This document shows positions 32,662 to 41,219 of a stretch of DNA of 51,165 bases, piece after piece (the first letter of the stretch is position 1; the number at the start of each line of letters is the position of its first letter). The DNA comes from Alicyclobacillus contaminans DSM 17975 (GTDB taxonomy: Bacteria; Bacillota; Bacilli; Alicyclobacillales; Alicyclobacillaceae), in the NCBI RefSeq assembly GCF_000429525.1, contig NZ_AUCA01000025.1:1-51165 (forward strand), given 5' to 3'. The position numbers and the translations under genes are program-made. The notes below the pieces were generated by a model. It was given only the letters and a program-made list of their open reading frames with translations, was not told where the DNA came from and searched no databases.

Positions 32662-33651
32662 ATGCGATTCATTGACAACCAGGGTATTACAGATCCGCGC
32701 GTGAACCTCGCCATCGAGGAGTACGCCGTCAAGCACCTCGATATCGATGAAACCTATCTGCTGTTTTACATCAATCAACCTTCCATTATCATTGGAAAGA
32801 ATCAGAACACGTTTGAGGAAATCAACGCTGAATACGTTCGGGAGCACGGCATCGTGGTCGTCCGTCGATTGTCCGGCGGCGGCGCCGTGTACCACGACCT
32901 CGGCAACCTGAGCTTCAGCTTTATCACCCGCAACGACGGGAACAGCTTCAATAATTTCCGCAAGTTTACGGAACCCGTCATTGAAGCGCTGCGGGCACTC
33001 GGCGTTCCCGCGGAACTCAGCGGCCGGAACGATATTCTGGCAGGCGGACGGAAAATCTCCGGCAACGCGCAATTCGCCACGCGCGGACGTATGTTCAGCC
33101 ACGGTACGCTCATGCTGAACACGGACATCGACGCGGTCGTTCAAGCGCTCCGCGTGAAGGCGGACAAGATTGAATCGAAGGGCATCAAATCCATTCGCAG
33201 CCGCGTCGCCAACATCTCCGAGTTCCTGGATAAACCCATGGACATTCACCAGTTCCGTCAGTGGTTGCTCGAGTTCATTTTCCGCGGGCAGTCCCCGATT
33301 CCCGAGTACAAGCTCACTGAAGAGGACTGGCGTCAGATTCGGAAAATCTCCGAAGAGCGGTACCAGAATTGGGACTGGAACTACGGAAAGTCGCCTGCCT
33401 TCAACGTTCAACGTTCCCACCGGTTCCCCATCGGATCGATTGATGTGCGCTTATTCGTCGAACGCGGCGTGATTCAGTCGTGCAAAATCTACGGGGATTT
33501 CTTTGGCGTGGGCGACGTGGCCGACCTGGAACAGCGAATCACCGGTGTGCGCTGCGATCACGATGCGTTGGCCGCCGCGCTCGACGGGATTGACCTGACG
33601 CATTACTTTGGCCAGATCACAAAGGATGAGTTCCTCAATCTCATTGTGTAA
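32662..33651 (+). CDS. lplJ: Lipoate-protein ligase LplJ
   Basis: Lipoate ligase of 329 residues: INQPSIIIGKNQNTFEEIN, the catalytic and lipoyl-AMP region VVRRLSGGGAVYHDLGNLSFSF, and the Lys-bearing DILAGGRKISGNAQF. A C-terminal accessory domain (about 250-329) is present. It activates free lipoate with ATP and attaches it to E2 and GcvH proteins. The ATG at 32662 follows CAGGAGGTGG. A DUF1292 gene and a Nudix gene follow closely in the same direction. Confidence 0.93.
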   Translation: MRFIDNQGITDPRVNLAIEEYAVKHLDIDETYLLFYINQPSIIIGKNQNTFEEINAEYVREHGIVVVRRLSGGGAVYHDLGNLSFSFITRNDGNSFNNFRKFTEPVIEALRALGVPAELSGRNDILAGGRKISGNAQFATRGRMFSHGTLMLNTDIDAVVQALRVKADKIESKGIKSIRSRVANISEFLDKPMDIHQFRQWLLEFIFRGQSPIPEYKLTEEDWRQIRKISEERYQNWDWNYGKSPAFNVQRSHRFPIGSIDVRLFVERGVIQSCKIYGDFFGVGDVADLEQRITGVRCDHDALAAALDGIDLTHYFGQITKDEFLNLIV

Positions 33652-33664
33652 GGAGCGATGCGAA

Positions 33665-33937
33665 ATGGCTTGTGCCTGTGGACACGACACCTGCAGCTGT
33701 AAGACCCCGGAAACCATTCACCTGATGGATGAAGCGGGGATTGTTCACCCGTTTTACATTGCCGACGAACTGCAGATTGAAGGGCAGCCGTACGCCTTCG
33801 CGGTGGGTCTCGAGGACACGGAGCAATACGCTTTGCTGCGTGTGGTGATTCATCCAGACGGGCGGCGGACGTACGCCAATATTGAGGATGAAGCGGAGTG
33901 GACCAAAATCCAGGCGTTTTTGGCCTCGGTACAGTGA
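33665..33937 (+). CDS. DUF1292 protein
   Basis: Protein of 90 residues with a Cys-rich N-terminus (MACACGHDTCSCKTP) joined to a DUF1292-like body (IHLMDEAGIVHPFYIADEL, AEWTKIQAFL). Start ATG 33665 follows AAGGAG and is 14 bases after the lplJ stop, so it is likely cotranscribed. The five cysteines at the N-terminus suggest metal or iron-sulfur binding, unusual for this small family. Function unknown. Confidence 0.75.
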   Translation: MACACGHDTCSCKTPETIHLMDEAGIVHPFYIADELQIEGQPYAFAVGLEDTEQYALLRVVIHPDGRRTYANIEDEAEWTKIQAFLASVQ

Positions 33938-33982
33938 CTGCCGCAGTTTCCGGGACAACGGAATGGAAGCGAGGCGCAAAGC

Positions 33983-34495
33983 TTGTCCAGATACAGCAAT
34001 CAAATCACAGCGGCTGCCATCGGCACCGCGCTCAAGGACGGAAACCTTCTTCTGCTTCGCCGGGAGAAGGAGCCGTTCATCGGGAAATGGTGTCTGCCCG
34101 GCGGCAAACTCGAACTCGGTGAGCATCCCTCTGCCGCCATCTGCCGGGAATTCCGAGAAGAAACCGGCTTGCATGCGGCGGTCGAACGGTTTTGCGGTGT
34201 GATTTCGGAAGTCGTCCCCGGCGTGGAGGGAGACAGTCAATTCCTGTTGTTCATGTTTCAACTGCGCATTACCGGCGGTGAGCTGCTGCCGGAAGGCACG
34301 TCGGAGGGCGCACTGGCTTGGTTCCCGCCGCATGGCCTGGAAGGCCGCGTCATTCCGTCGGATGCCTGGATGATTGAGCACATGCTGCTCCGGACCGACG
34401 GCCCAAATCTCGTGGAACTCCGCTCCACCGACGCGGAGTCGACCATTCTGCAAACCTTCCCACTCCGACTGAAATCACTGCATAACGCCCCGTAA
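33983..34495 (+). CDS. Nudix hydrolase
   Basis: Hydrolase of 170 residues with the full Nudix box: GGKLELGEHPSAAI followed by REFREETGL, meeting the G-x5-E-x7-REUxEExGU pattern. It cleaves nucleoside diphosphates linked to another group; WCLPGGKL and the MutT-like core suggest an ADP-ribose or dGTP-type substrate, not decided here. The TTG start at 33983 has a modest GAGG site. The gene's 3' end overlaps the convergent HAD phosphatase by 21 bases. Confidence 0.85.
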   Translation: MSRYSNQITAAAIGTALKDGNLLLLRREKEPFIGKWCLPGGKLELGEHPSAAICREFREETGLHAAVERFCGVISEVVPGVEGDSQFLLFMFQLRITGGELLPEGTSEGALAWFPPHGLEGRVIPSDAWMIEHMLLRTDGPNLVELRSTDAESTILQTFPLRLKSLHNAP

Positions 34496-35131
34496 AAACT
34501 TGGATAACTTGCCCACCGTCCGAACCATGGCGGTGGGCTTCGCTGCACAAAGTTCCTGTTCCGAACCGAAGCCGAACAGCACCCCAATGGCATCCACGTG
34601 ATGTTGCCGGGCGCCGAGAATATCGTATTTTCGATCCCCCACCATCACGACCTGCCCGACATCGGGGCGCCCCAGCGCACTGAGCGCTGCCGCGATGACC
34701 TCCGCCTTGTCCGAGTTCCGCCCATCCAACTCACTGCCGCAGATGGCGGTGAATACGTCCGCCATGTGGAAATGGGTCAAGATTTTCTCCGCGTACACCG
34801 TCGGTTTGGACGTGGCGAGCGCGAGCACATGCCCCTCTTCCTTCAGTGTGCTCAACATTTCCGGAATCCCCGGAATCACTTCATTTTCAAACATTCCCAC
34901 CGCTTCGTACCGTTCGCGGTACGCAAGAACCGCCTCCCGGGCTTGGCCTTCATCCATGCCGTAGCCCTGCTTGAAGGCGTCCAGCAGCGGCGGGCCGATG
35001 AACGACTGCAGTTTTTGTTCGTCCGTTTCGCGAATGCCAAATCGGGCCAGCGCATATTGAATGGACCGCACAATGCCCGTTTTCGGATTGGTCAGCGTTC
35101 CGTCCAAATCAAACAGAATAAATTTGTACAT
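34475..35131 (-). CDS. HAD-family phosphatase (PpaX/phosphoglycolate phosphatase-like)
   Basis: HAD hydrolase of 218 residues: motif I LFDLDGTLTNP, motif II LATSKP, Lys in the motif III region (YAEKIL or nearby) and motif IV MVGDRKYDILGA. The helical cap is of the small C1 type. Members include phosphoglycolate phosphatase and pyrophosphatase PpaX. The exact substrate cannot be read. The 3' end overlaps the Nudix gene. Confidence 0.85.
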   Translation of the reverse strand: MYKFILFDLDGTLTNPKTGIVRSIQYALARFGIRETDEQKLQSFIGPPLLDAFKQGYGMDEGQAREAVLAYRERYEAVGMFENEVIPGIPEMLSTLKEEGHVLALATSKPTVYAEKILTHFHMADVFTAICGSELDGRNSDKAEVIAAALSALGRPDVGQVVMVGDRKYDILGARQHHVDAIGVLFGFGSEQELCAAKPTAMVRTVGKLSKFLRGVMQ

Positions 35132-35176
35132 TCATCAAAAGCCCCGCTTTCTCGCCTTTCCACGGTTGCGGTTCCG

Positions 35177-35205
35177 TTGCCGCCTTGTAGAAATGTCCGT
35201 ATACT
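35177..35205 (+). promoter_or_regulatory. Promoter of the ArsR-family gene
   Basis: TTGCCG (35177-35182), 17 bases, TATACT (35200-35205), about 36 bases before the ATG. A GGAGG site precedes the start. Confidence 0.55.
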
Positions 35206-35240
35206 GGGAAGTGTAATCGATTGAGTTTGGAGGTTGTCTC

Positions 35241-35570
35241 ATGATGAATACCAACCCCGCGGCACCCCTGTGTCCGTCCGGGGGGGAATCGCACGAATTG
35301 AAATTCAAAGCGCTCGCTGACAAGAAGCGATTGCAGATTGTTCAGGTGCTGGCGCGCCGCGGTCGCGTGTGCGTGTGTGATTTGACGGATGTGCTCGACA
35401 TCCCGCAGTCCAGCTTGTCCTATCACTTAAAGATTCTTATGGATGCAAACTTTATTACGCGGGATATCCACGGAACGTGGAACTATTACCGTGTGAACCG
35501 TGACGCGTTTTATGAAATTCTGGCGCCAGATCTGTGCAAACAGCTGCTGGATGGAGCCGAGTCTGAGTAA
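35241..35570 (+). CDS. ArsR-family metal-sensing repressor
   Basis: Winged-helix repressor of 109 residues. The recognition helix region is SSLSYHLKILMDANF. The sequence RVCVCDL in the third helix carries the Cys-x-Cys of ArsR-type arsenic or metal sensors, and a further Cys (DLCKQLL) lies at the C-terminus. Metal binding would release it from DNA. It converges with a CDF metal exporter, which may be a target. Conserved CVCDL favours arsenite or a similar thiophilic metal over zinc, but the neighbour argues for zinc or cobalt. Confidence 0.85.
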   Translation: MMNTNPAAPLCPSGGESHELKFKALADKKRLQIVQVLARRGRVCVCDLTDVLDIPQSSLSYHLKILMDANFITRDIHGTWNYYRVNRDAFYEILAPDLCKQLLDGAESE

Positions 35571-35609
35571 CTCCGCTCCCCCGCAGTGCTCCTGTCCGTG
35601 AAGCGCTTG

Positions 35610-36557
35610 TCAATGTCGATGGCCGGATGTCTGGGCATTGCAGAGCAGTGACGGTTCATGAGGATGCTCCGGATCTTCCACCTGAATCGTCACGTGCCCA
35701 ATGCTCATATGAACCAGACGGTGCTCAATATCGCGCAGAATTTCTTGACTCTGCTGCACTGTCAGGGATCCATCCATCACCACGTGGCAAGACAATGCGT
35801 TCATGCCGCTGGTGAGGCTCCAGACATGGAGATCGTGCACATCGTGCACGCCCGGTACGGCACAGATGACCGCGCTCACCTTATCCACGTCAACCTCTGC
35901 AGGCGTTCCCTCCATCAGGATGATCACCGTTTGACGGACCAGCCGCCATGCCCCAAACGCAATCAACAGTGCAATCAGGATGCTGAGCACCGGGTCCACG
36001 ACGTACCAACCCGTTATCCACATGACGACGCCGCCGACCATGACTCCAGCCGAGGCCACCGCGTCGCCGAGCATGTGAAGAACCGCGCTTTGCACATTGA
36101 GGTTCTCCTCGTACCGCATCCTCAATCCGAGGTACAGATTGACTGACAGACCCGCTCCAGCACTGACAAACACAAAAGGCCCAGTGACGGGTTCCACGTG
36201 CTGCAGCCGCTGCACCGCTTCCCACAAAATCCACACGGTGACGGCAATGAGCGTCATCCCATTGACCAGGGCCGCCAATATTCCCGCGCGATAATAACCG
36301 AATGTCATCCGGCGATTGGACGGTCGTTCGGACTGAACCAGGGCATACCACGACAGGCCAAGCGCTGCCAAATCCGTCAGCACGTGCCCGGCGTCCGACA
36401 GCAACGCCAGACTGTGCGACCACACGCCGCCCAGCAATTCGATCACGAAAATGCACAGAGTGAGAATGAACGCGCTGCGCATCTTGCCAACCGGTGCATG
36501 AGAATGAAACACGTCTTCATGGTGATGGGTATGAGGGTGATGGTGACTGTGTTCCAT
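35610..36557 (-). CDS. Cation diffusion facilitator (CzcD-like zinc/cobalt efflux)
   Basis: Membrane antiporter of 315 residues with six helices. The metal sites appear as DAGHVLTDL in helix 2 and HMLGDAV in helix 5, the HxxxD pairs that bind zinc. The N-terminus is His-rich (HSHHHPHTHHHEDVFHSH in part), a cytoplasmic metal buffer. The C-terminal domain has further His. It exports zinc or cobalt in exchange for protons. The ATG at 36557 follows GAAGGAG. It lies opposite an ArsR-family sensor. Confidence 0.92.
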   Translation of the reverse strand: MEHSHHHPHTHHHEDVFHSHAPVGKMRSAFILTLCIFVIELLGGVWSHSLALLSDAGHVLTDLAALGLSWYALVQSERPSNRRMTFGYYRAGILAALVNGMTLIAVTVWILWEAVQRLQHVEPVTGPFVFVSAGAGLSVNLYLGLRMRYEENLNVQSAVLHMLGDAVASAGVMVGGVVMWITGWYVVDPVLSILIALLIAFGAWRLVRQTVIILMEGTPAEVDVDKVSAVICAVPGVHDVHDLHVWSLTSGMNALSCHVVMDGSLTVQQSQEILRDIEHRLVHMSIGHVTIQVEDPEHPHEPSLLCNAQTSGHRH

Positions 36558-36661
36558 TCCTATGCTCCTTCCCGTATTCCCGGCGTGGTGGTTCTTATGT
36601 ATTGTATCGCCGTGAGACCCGCCATGACAACGTGTGCCGTCCCTGCCCGCGATGTGCCGGA

Positions 36662-37066
36662 TTACCCCCGCTTGTCCCGAATGGCCACTGTACACCGGGA
36701 CACACAGACCAGTTTGTCCTCCTCGTCGACGATTCGAATATCCCAGACCATGGTGGTTCGTCCCCGATGGAGCGGAACCGCCACCGCGGTCACCACGCCG
36801 TCAGCCTTGCTTCGAATGTGGTTCGCATTGATCTCCAACCCCACCGCAATCTGCCGCTCCTGGTCGATGAGATGCCAGGTGCCAATGCTTGCCACGGTCT
36901 CCGCCAACGCCACGGAAGCGCCACCGTGCAAAATTCCGACCGGTTGCCGGGTCGCCGCGTGAACCGGCATGGTGGCAACCACCCGCTCCGCTGTCACCTC
37001 CACAATCTCAATCCCGAGCGCCCCCACAAGCGTATCCTGTCTATCCAACATCTGTCCTTCACTCAT
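36662..37066 (-). CDS. Hotdog-fold thioesterase (PaaI/ComA2 type)
   Basis: Protein of 134 residues with the PaaI-like thioesterase signature: GILHGGASVALAETVAS, with the catalytic Glu in the following helix region. Members hydrolyse acyl-CoA esters such as phenylacetyl- or dihydroxynaphthoyl-CoA. The ATG at 37066 follows GAAGGAGG. It is transcribed alone. Substrate is not known. Confidence 0.85.
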   Translation of the reverse strand: MSEGQMLDRQDTLVGALGIEIVEVTAERVVATMPVHAATRQPVGILHGGASVALAETVASIGTWHLIDQERQIAVGLEINANHIRSKADGVVTAVAVPLHRGRTTMVWDIRIVDEEDKLVCVSRCTVAIRDKRG

Positions 37067-37130
37067 CGCGCAATCCTCCTTCATCTTGTCCTCCAACTTC
37101 GTGGCACAAGGCCGTAATTCCTGCATGAAA

Positions 37131-37168
37131 AGGAAAAGCGGGCCAGGTGCACTTGGCACCTGGTCCGC
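37131..37168 (-). terminator. Terminator of the YceI gene
   Basis: GCGGACCAGGTGC (minus strand) pairs with GCACCTGGCCCGC with one G-U pair, followed by TTTTCCTTTTC. It comes about 25 bases past the yceI stop. Confidence 0.8.
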
Positions 37169-37194
37169 TCACTGCAATCTTTGCCGCACTGACC

Positions 37195-37728
37195 TTAGGC
37201 CTGCTTGGCAGCCTGAATGTCCAGTTCAAACTTCACCTGGTCCGAAACCAGCACACCACCCGTTTCCAGCGCTGCGTTCCATGTCAAACCATAGTCGCTG
37301 CGGTTGAGCTTGCCCTGCGCGCTGAAACCGACTTTCTCGTTGCCCCACGGATCCTTCCCCTGACCTTCGAAAGTCACCTTGAAGGTTTCCGAGCGGGTGA
37401 CGCCGTGCAAGGTCAGGTCGCCGGTGACGTCGTACTGGTCGGCACCCGTTTTCACGATTTGCGTGGCCTGGAAGGTGATCTTCGGAAACTTTTCCACGTC
37501 GAAGAAGTCGGCGGAACGCAGGTGCACGTCACGGTCATTGTTGCCCGTGTCGATGCTCGCAACGTCAATGGTGAATTCGATTTCCGCGCTGGTCAGATCT
37601 TCCGGATCTGCGACCACCGTCGCGTCAAACTGCTTAAAACTGCCACGAACGGTCGAAAACATCATATGCTTGACAGAGAATTCAATGTTGCTGTGCGCAA
37701 CGTCAATTGCCCAATTTGCTTTTGCCAC
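37195..37728 (-). CDS. YceI-family protein
   Basis: Beta-barrel lipocalin-like protein of 177 residues with YceI hallmarks: AIDVAHSNIEFSVKHMMFSTVRG, VASIDTGNNDRDVHLRSADFFD and GDLTLHGVTRS. It binds polyisoprenoid-like molecules such as ubiquinone or menaquinone precursors. No signal peptide is present, so it is cytoplasmic here. The GTG at 37728 follows GGAGGGG. A dyad upstream (37753-37772) may be its operator. Confidence 0.9.
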   Translation of the reverse strand: MAKANWAIDVAHSNIEFSVKHMMFSTVRGSFKQFDATVVADPEDLTSAEIEFTIDVASIDTGNNDRDVHLRSADFFDVEKFPKITFQATQIVKTGADQYDVTGDLTLHGVTRSETFKVTFEGQGKDPWGNEKVGFSAQGKLNRSDYGLTWNAALETGGVLVSDQVKFELDIQAAKQA

Positions 37729-37752
37729 CTACGTTCCCCTCCACAAACTTAC

Positions 37753-37772
37753 TGTTTACAATTCGCTAAACA
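37753..37772. promoter_or_regulatory. TGTTTA-N8-TAAACA dyad upstream of yceI
   Basis: Inverted repeat TGTTTA (37753-37758) and TAAACA (37767-37772) with an 8-base spacer, 25 bases before the yceI start. A MarR-type regulator is a possible binder, but this is only inference. Confidence 0.35.
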
Positions 37773-37908
37773 AATTCAAGCTACAAGTCGAAGTATATCC
37801 TCTTGCCCATCGTTTGTCAACGCGTTGCCGACAGATGTGCGGACTAGTTTGCACAAATTTTAAAAAACTCCCCACTGCAGCACCGCCTCAGCGAGACTGC
37901 GGCGGCGC

Positions 37909-38853
37909 TCACTGCAAGAAATGCTCTGACACGATTGATTTCAGCTTGGCGGAATCAAGCACAATCTGGTCGCTGTAGGCGTGCAGCACATCGTCGTAGG
38001 CACTGACGCTGGCGCCCGGAATCGTGAAGTAATGAACCTGCGCAGGTTGAAAGGACTTCGCAGCCAGCGCGAAGCTCAGCATGTCCGTCTCCGACATGTT
38101 GGTGGCAATCAGATAGTTGGGCACACTTCGAAAAAATGCCGGCAGTTTCGGCAGATTGGCGGGGTGGACCAACGCCTTGGCAATCCCCATCAGCGCCTGT
38201 TCCTGCAACTGCTGCCGACTATAGTCCCCCTGTGGCAGTGAATCGCGCTCGTGCACCACCTCGGCGACCATCTCCCCGTTGAACTCGTACGTCCCCGGTG
38301 GAATGACCTTCCCCTGGTTCTTGGCATACCATGGATGCGTGAGCGTTTCGCGGAACGGGATGGTCATTTGAATTGGACCAATGGCGTCCACCATCGACTG
38401 CAGGCCCCAATAGTTCGTTTCCGCGTAGTAATGGATGGGAACACCGGTCAGGTCGGCCACCTCCGTCACCGTGTCAAGCACCCCCTGCTGGACATTGCCG
38501 TTCGCCTGGCCGAGGTACTGAACATTGGTCAACTTGGTGTAGCCTCGCCCAGGAACATACACCCGGCTGTCGCGCGGAATACTCAGCACATCGTACGCCT
38601 GATGCGCAAAGTCGAGGTGGCAGAGCAGAATGGAGTCGGTATGCGATGCCACGTCGTGTGGACGCGCGTCCGATCCCAGCAGCAACACGTTCACTCCGGT
38701 CGACGGCGCGGCCTGGCGCGGATTCACCACAGGCGTTACGCGTGCGAAGTGATGACGCGGCTGCAACGTATAGTACGCATACCCCACGCCCCCGGCAATC
38801 ACCGCCACCAGGACGGTCATCGCGGTAAGCACTGTCTTGGCGAATCGCTTCAC
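37909..38853 (-). CDS. LytR-CpsA-Psr (LCP) cell-wall glycopolymer ligase
   Basis: Membrane-anchored enzyme of 314 residues: an N-terminal helix (TVLTAMTVLVAVIAGGVGY) then the LCP domain with NVLLLGSDARP, RTDSIL-type HTDSILL, IPRDSRVYVPG and KLTNVQYLG, and the Arg/Asp-rich GDYSRQQLQEQ helix. It transfers teichoic-acid-type polymers from undecaprenyl phosphate to peptidoglycan. The GTG start follows GGGGGATGAACC. It is transcribed alone. Confidence 0.92.
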   Translation of the reverse strand: MKRFAKTVLTAMTVLVAVIAGGVGYAYYTLQPRHHFARVTPVVNPRQAAPSTGVNVLLLGSDARPHDVASHTDSILLCHLDFAHQAYDVLSIPRDSRVYVPGRGYTKLTNVQYLGQANGNVQQGVLDTVTEVADLTGVPIHYYAETNYWGLQSMVDAIGPIQMTIPFRETLTHPWYAKNQGKVIPPGTYEFNGEMVAEVVHERDSLPQGDYSRQQLQEQALMGIAKALVHPANLPKLPAFFRSVPNYLIATNMSETDMLSFALAAKSFQPAQVHYFTIPGASVSAYDDVLHAYSDQIVLDSAKLKSIVSEHFLQ

Positions 38854-38941
38854 GGTTCATCCCCCGATTCGTCATGGATTCCACTAGTATGCGCTGTTTC
38901 ACGGATTTCTTGCACGAAATTTCCATTGTCTGCGGACACGC

Positions 38942-39358
38942 TCATCGGCGTATCTCCAGAGGCGGCAGCAGCGTCTGCCAGAGGTAATAGGCGGCATAAC
39001 GCGCCATGGCGCCCAAGTCGTCGGCGGCGACCAACGGCTTCCATACCGGCTCACGACCTACGGTCCGATAAAAATCATCCATCGAAACGGCCGTTTGAAA
39101 CATGTGTCCCACCGGTCAGGCAACATCTCGCTGTTGAGCTGCGGAAACCCCATCCGGCAATTCCACCACCAGAAACGCGGCATCCACACCGTCTTCGAGT
39201 CGAATGGTCACTGGAATGGACTCCCCTGCGCTGCGCAGCACTCGCGTATATGCCGCACCGTCCGGCGGAATCTGCGCCAGCCGCGTAGGTCGCGACAGCG
39301 GACGTCGCATCGATTGCCGAAAGTCCAACGGTCCTGTGACGGGAATCCGAATGTTCAA
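38942..39358 (-). pseudogene. Remnant of an AlkA-type DNA glycosylase
   Basis: A TTG at 39358 with a CAGGAGA site begins NIRIPVTGPLDFRQSMRRPLSRP, the N-terminal domain typical of AlkA-like 3-methyladenine glycosylases. That frame ends at 39116. The neighbouring frame then offers MFQTAVSMDDFYRTVGREPVWKP (linker and start of the catalytic domain) and, directly, ARYAAYYLWQTLLPP, the family C-terminus. The catalytic helix-hairpin-helix core is missing. Frame shift plus a large internal deletion have destroyed the gene. Confidence 0.65.
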
Positions 39359-39529
39359 GTTTCGTCTCTCCTGCCTGCCGCATCTCGAAACGCGAACGGC
39401 CCCAGAGGATGGCAGGGCGGCGCGGGACGGGACATTCCCTTGCCGAGCCATAATCTCGGACCGTTCTCTTAATGACAGTGTATAATGCGCACAGCCTGTT
39501 CATCACCCATTTGTACGTCGGTACCCAGC

Positions 39530-39700
39530 TCACGCAGAAAACAGCTTTGCCAAGAGAAACGCCGCTCCGGCCGCAAGCCCACCCACTAATGCGGTCTGCA
39601 AGGCGCTTTTGTACGCATTGACGCCTGTGAACTTTCCCTTGACGAATCCGAACGCCGCTCCACATGTTCCATGTCTCTTCCCCCAGAAAACGAATGACAT
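39530..39700 (-). pseudogene. C-terminal remnant of a VIT1/CCC1-family transporter
   Basis: An ATG at 39700 opens 56 residues ending FVKGKFTGVNAYKSALQTAL and VGGLAAGAAFLLAKLF. This matches the last helices of VIT1/CCC1 iron/manganese transporters. The membrane core and metal-binding helices upstream are absent, and there is no ribosome binding site of quality. It is most likely the tail of a deleted gene. Confidence 0.5.
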
Positions 39701-39765
39701 AGTTTTATCCTGACCTGTATAGATTAGTCAATCAAAATCCGGTGATTTAGGAACGGTTGCGGGGT

Positions 39766-39796
39766 TGACTTTCACGTTGCGTCAAGGTTTAAAGTG
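39766..39796 (+). promoter_or_regulatory. MerR-type promoter with 19-base spacer
   Basis: TTGACT (39766-39771) and TAAAGT (39791-39796) are separated by 19 bases, the extended spacing used by MerR activators. The dyad TTGAC...GTCAA (39766-39786) spans the spacer. It sits just ahead of the MerR/TipAS gene, pointing to autoregulation. Confidence 0.5.
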
Positions 39797-39817
39797 ACGG
39801 CAACAGGAGGTGAAACA

Positions 39818-40417
39818 ATGGCGTATACGGTGCACCAACTCAGTGAACTGGCCGGCGTCAGCGCCAGAACGATTCGCTACTATGACCAGATTAGCCTGCT
39901 CCGGCCGGCAACGACCAACAGTGCCGGGTATCGAATGTATGGTCCGAACGAAGTGAATCGCTTGCAACAAATTCTTTTCTATCGAGAACTCGGTATGCCC
40001 TTGGAGTCCATTCGACAGATTTTTCGCAAACAGTTGGTGGAAGACAACGAACGGAAGTACGGGGAAGAAATTCGCGCCAAGTACGGTGACGATATCGTCA
40101 ATCAGTCAAACCAAAAACTGCTGAACATGACTCCAGAGGAATTTCAGCAGGCACAGCAGTTGGAGCAGGCGGTCAAAGTCACATTGGCGACAGCCTTTCG
40201 AACGGGCAATCCCGCGAGTGAAGCCGCACAGCGCGCGGCCTATCTGCACCGCCAATGGCTGTGCCATTTTTGGCCGACCTACAGCAAAGAGGCGCACGCC
40301 CGCCTCGCCCAGACGTATATGGATGACGAGCATTTTCAATCCTATTACGAAGCGGAACCGGGGATGACCGCGTTCCTGCGCGAAGCCATCCGCGTCTACA
40401 CTGGAATGCAACAATGA
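39818..40417 (+). CDS. MerR-family regulator with TipAS domain, shortened
   Basis: Transcription factor of 199 residues from the ATG at 39818, which follows AGGAGGTG. Residues 1-70 are a MerR helix-turn-helix (QLSELAGVSARTIRYYDQISLL, MYGPNEVNRLQQILFYRELGM). Residues from about 75 onward are the TipAS ligand domain (KYGEEIRAKYGDD, QWLCHFWPTYSKEAHARLAQTYMDD), which in TipA/Mta binds drugs or stress molecules. The long coiled coil that normally joins and dimerises them, about 50-60 residues, is missing; the helix LESIRQIF runs straight into the TipAS segment. The frame is open, so this looks like an in-frame deletion, not decay. Confidence 0.85.
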   Translation: MAYTVHQLSELAGVSARTIRYYDQISLLRPATTNSAGYRMYGPNEVNRLQQILFYRELGMPLESIRQIFRKQLVEDNERKYGEEIRAKYGDDIVNQSNQKLLNMTPEEFQQAQQLEQAVKVTLATAFRTGNPASEAAQRAAYLHRQWLCHFWPTYSKEAHARLAQTYMDDEHFQSYYEAEPGMTAFLREAIRVYTGMQQ

Positions 40418-40547
40418 CCGGCCGATGCGGTCGCCGGCACAAAGCGTGGCGACGACCGCACTTCCCCTCCGGTTGAACTTTGTCGTACCATCGAGTTGGA
40501 GACCAAGACGTATCCGGCGGCCCGTCTACCCACTTGGAGTGTTGTGA

Positions 40548-41219
40548 ATGAGAAAAGAAAGAAAGACGATTCCCGAATGGGAGAAGGAACTTCATATCCA
40601 ATTGCTTGATCTGGACGGCTTTCATCCACAGGATGACCAATTGATGCAGCGCAAGTTCACAAGACGTGAATTCGAAATCGCCGCAGCGGAGTGCACCATC
40701 CGTGCGCAGCGCGAGGGATGGACGCAGCAGGCTGCCAGAAGACCGCGTTCGCTTCGACGGGCTTTGGCGCTCTTGATATTGTTTCCACTGCCCACCGCGT
40801 GCGTCTGGATTTTTTCTCTACTGTACGGTCTCATCCGTCGCATGTTTGGACTAAATTGGAAGATTCCAGCCGTCATTCTCCTGTTAGATGCATTGATCTT
40901 CATTATCCAACCGATGGCGGTCCTGGTTTCCGGCCCGCTCTACCCGTGGTACCACATCGCGGACAGCCTGCATCACATCCTCGCGCCGTGGTGGGCACAG
41001 TTCAAGTTTCACGAACTGCACCAGTCGCTCAACCTGGCCGGCGTGAACGATCCGCTATTCCACCAAGTGACCATTTTCCAAACGCCGCTCAATCTCTACT
41101 TTGGCTTGCCGCAGGCCGTCACCAGCGCCCTGTGGTGGGGCTCGTTCCTGGTCTCCCTGCGTGTTGGGCTGTTCGGATCGAAACGAAAACGGCTCCATCG
41201 CCCCGGCTATGATTCATAA
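40548..41219 (+). CDS. Membrane protein of unknown function
   Basis: Protein of 223 residues: a charged N-terminal 65 residues (EWEKELHIQLLDLDGFHPQDD), then three to four hydrophobic segments (ALALLILFPLPTACVWIFSLL, KIPAVILLLDALIFIIQPMAV, and one near residue 190) separated by a His/Trp-rich loop (PWYHIADSLHHILAPWWAQFKFHELHQ). I do not recognise a family. It is single and precedes the secreted peptidase gene. Confidence 0.65.
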   Translation: MRKERKTIPEWEKELHIQLLDLDGFHPQDDQLMQRKFTRREFEIAAAECTIRAQREGWTQQAARRPRSLRRALALLILFPLPTACVWIFSLLYGLIRRMFGLNWKIPAVILLLDALIFIIQPMAVLVSGPLYPWYHIADSLHHILAPWWAQFKFHELHQSLNLAGVNDPLFHQVTIFQTPLNLYFGLPQAVTSALWWGSFLVSLRVGLFGSKRKRLHRPGYDS

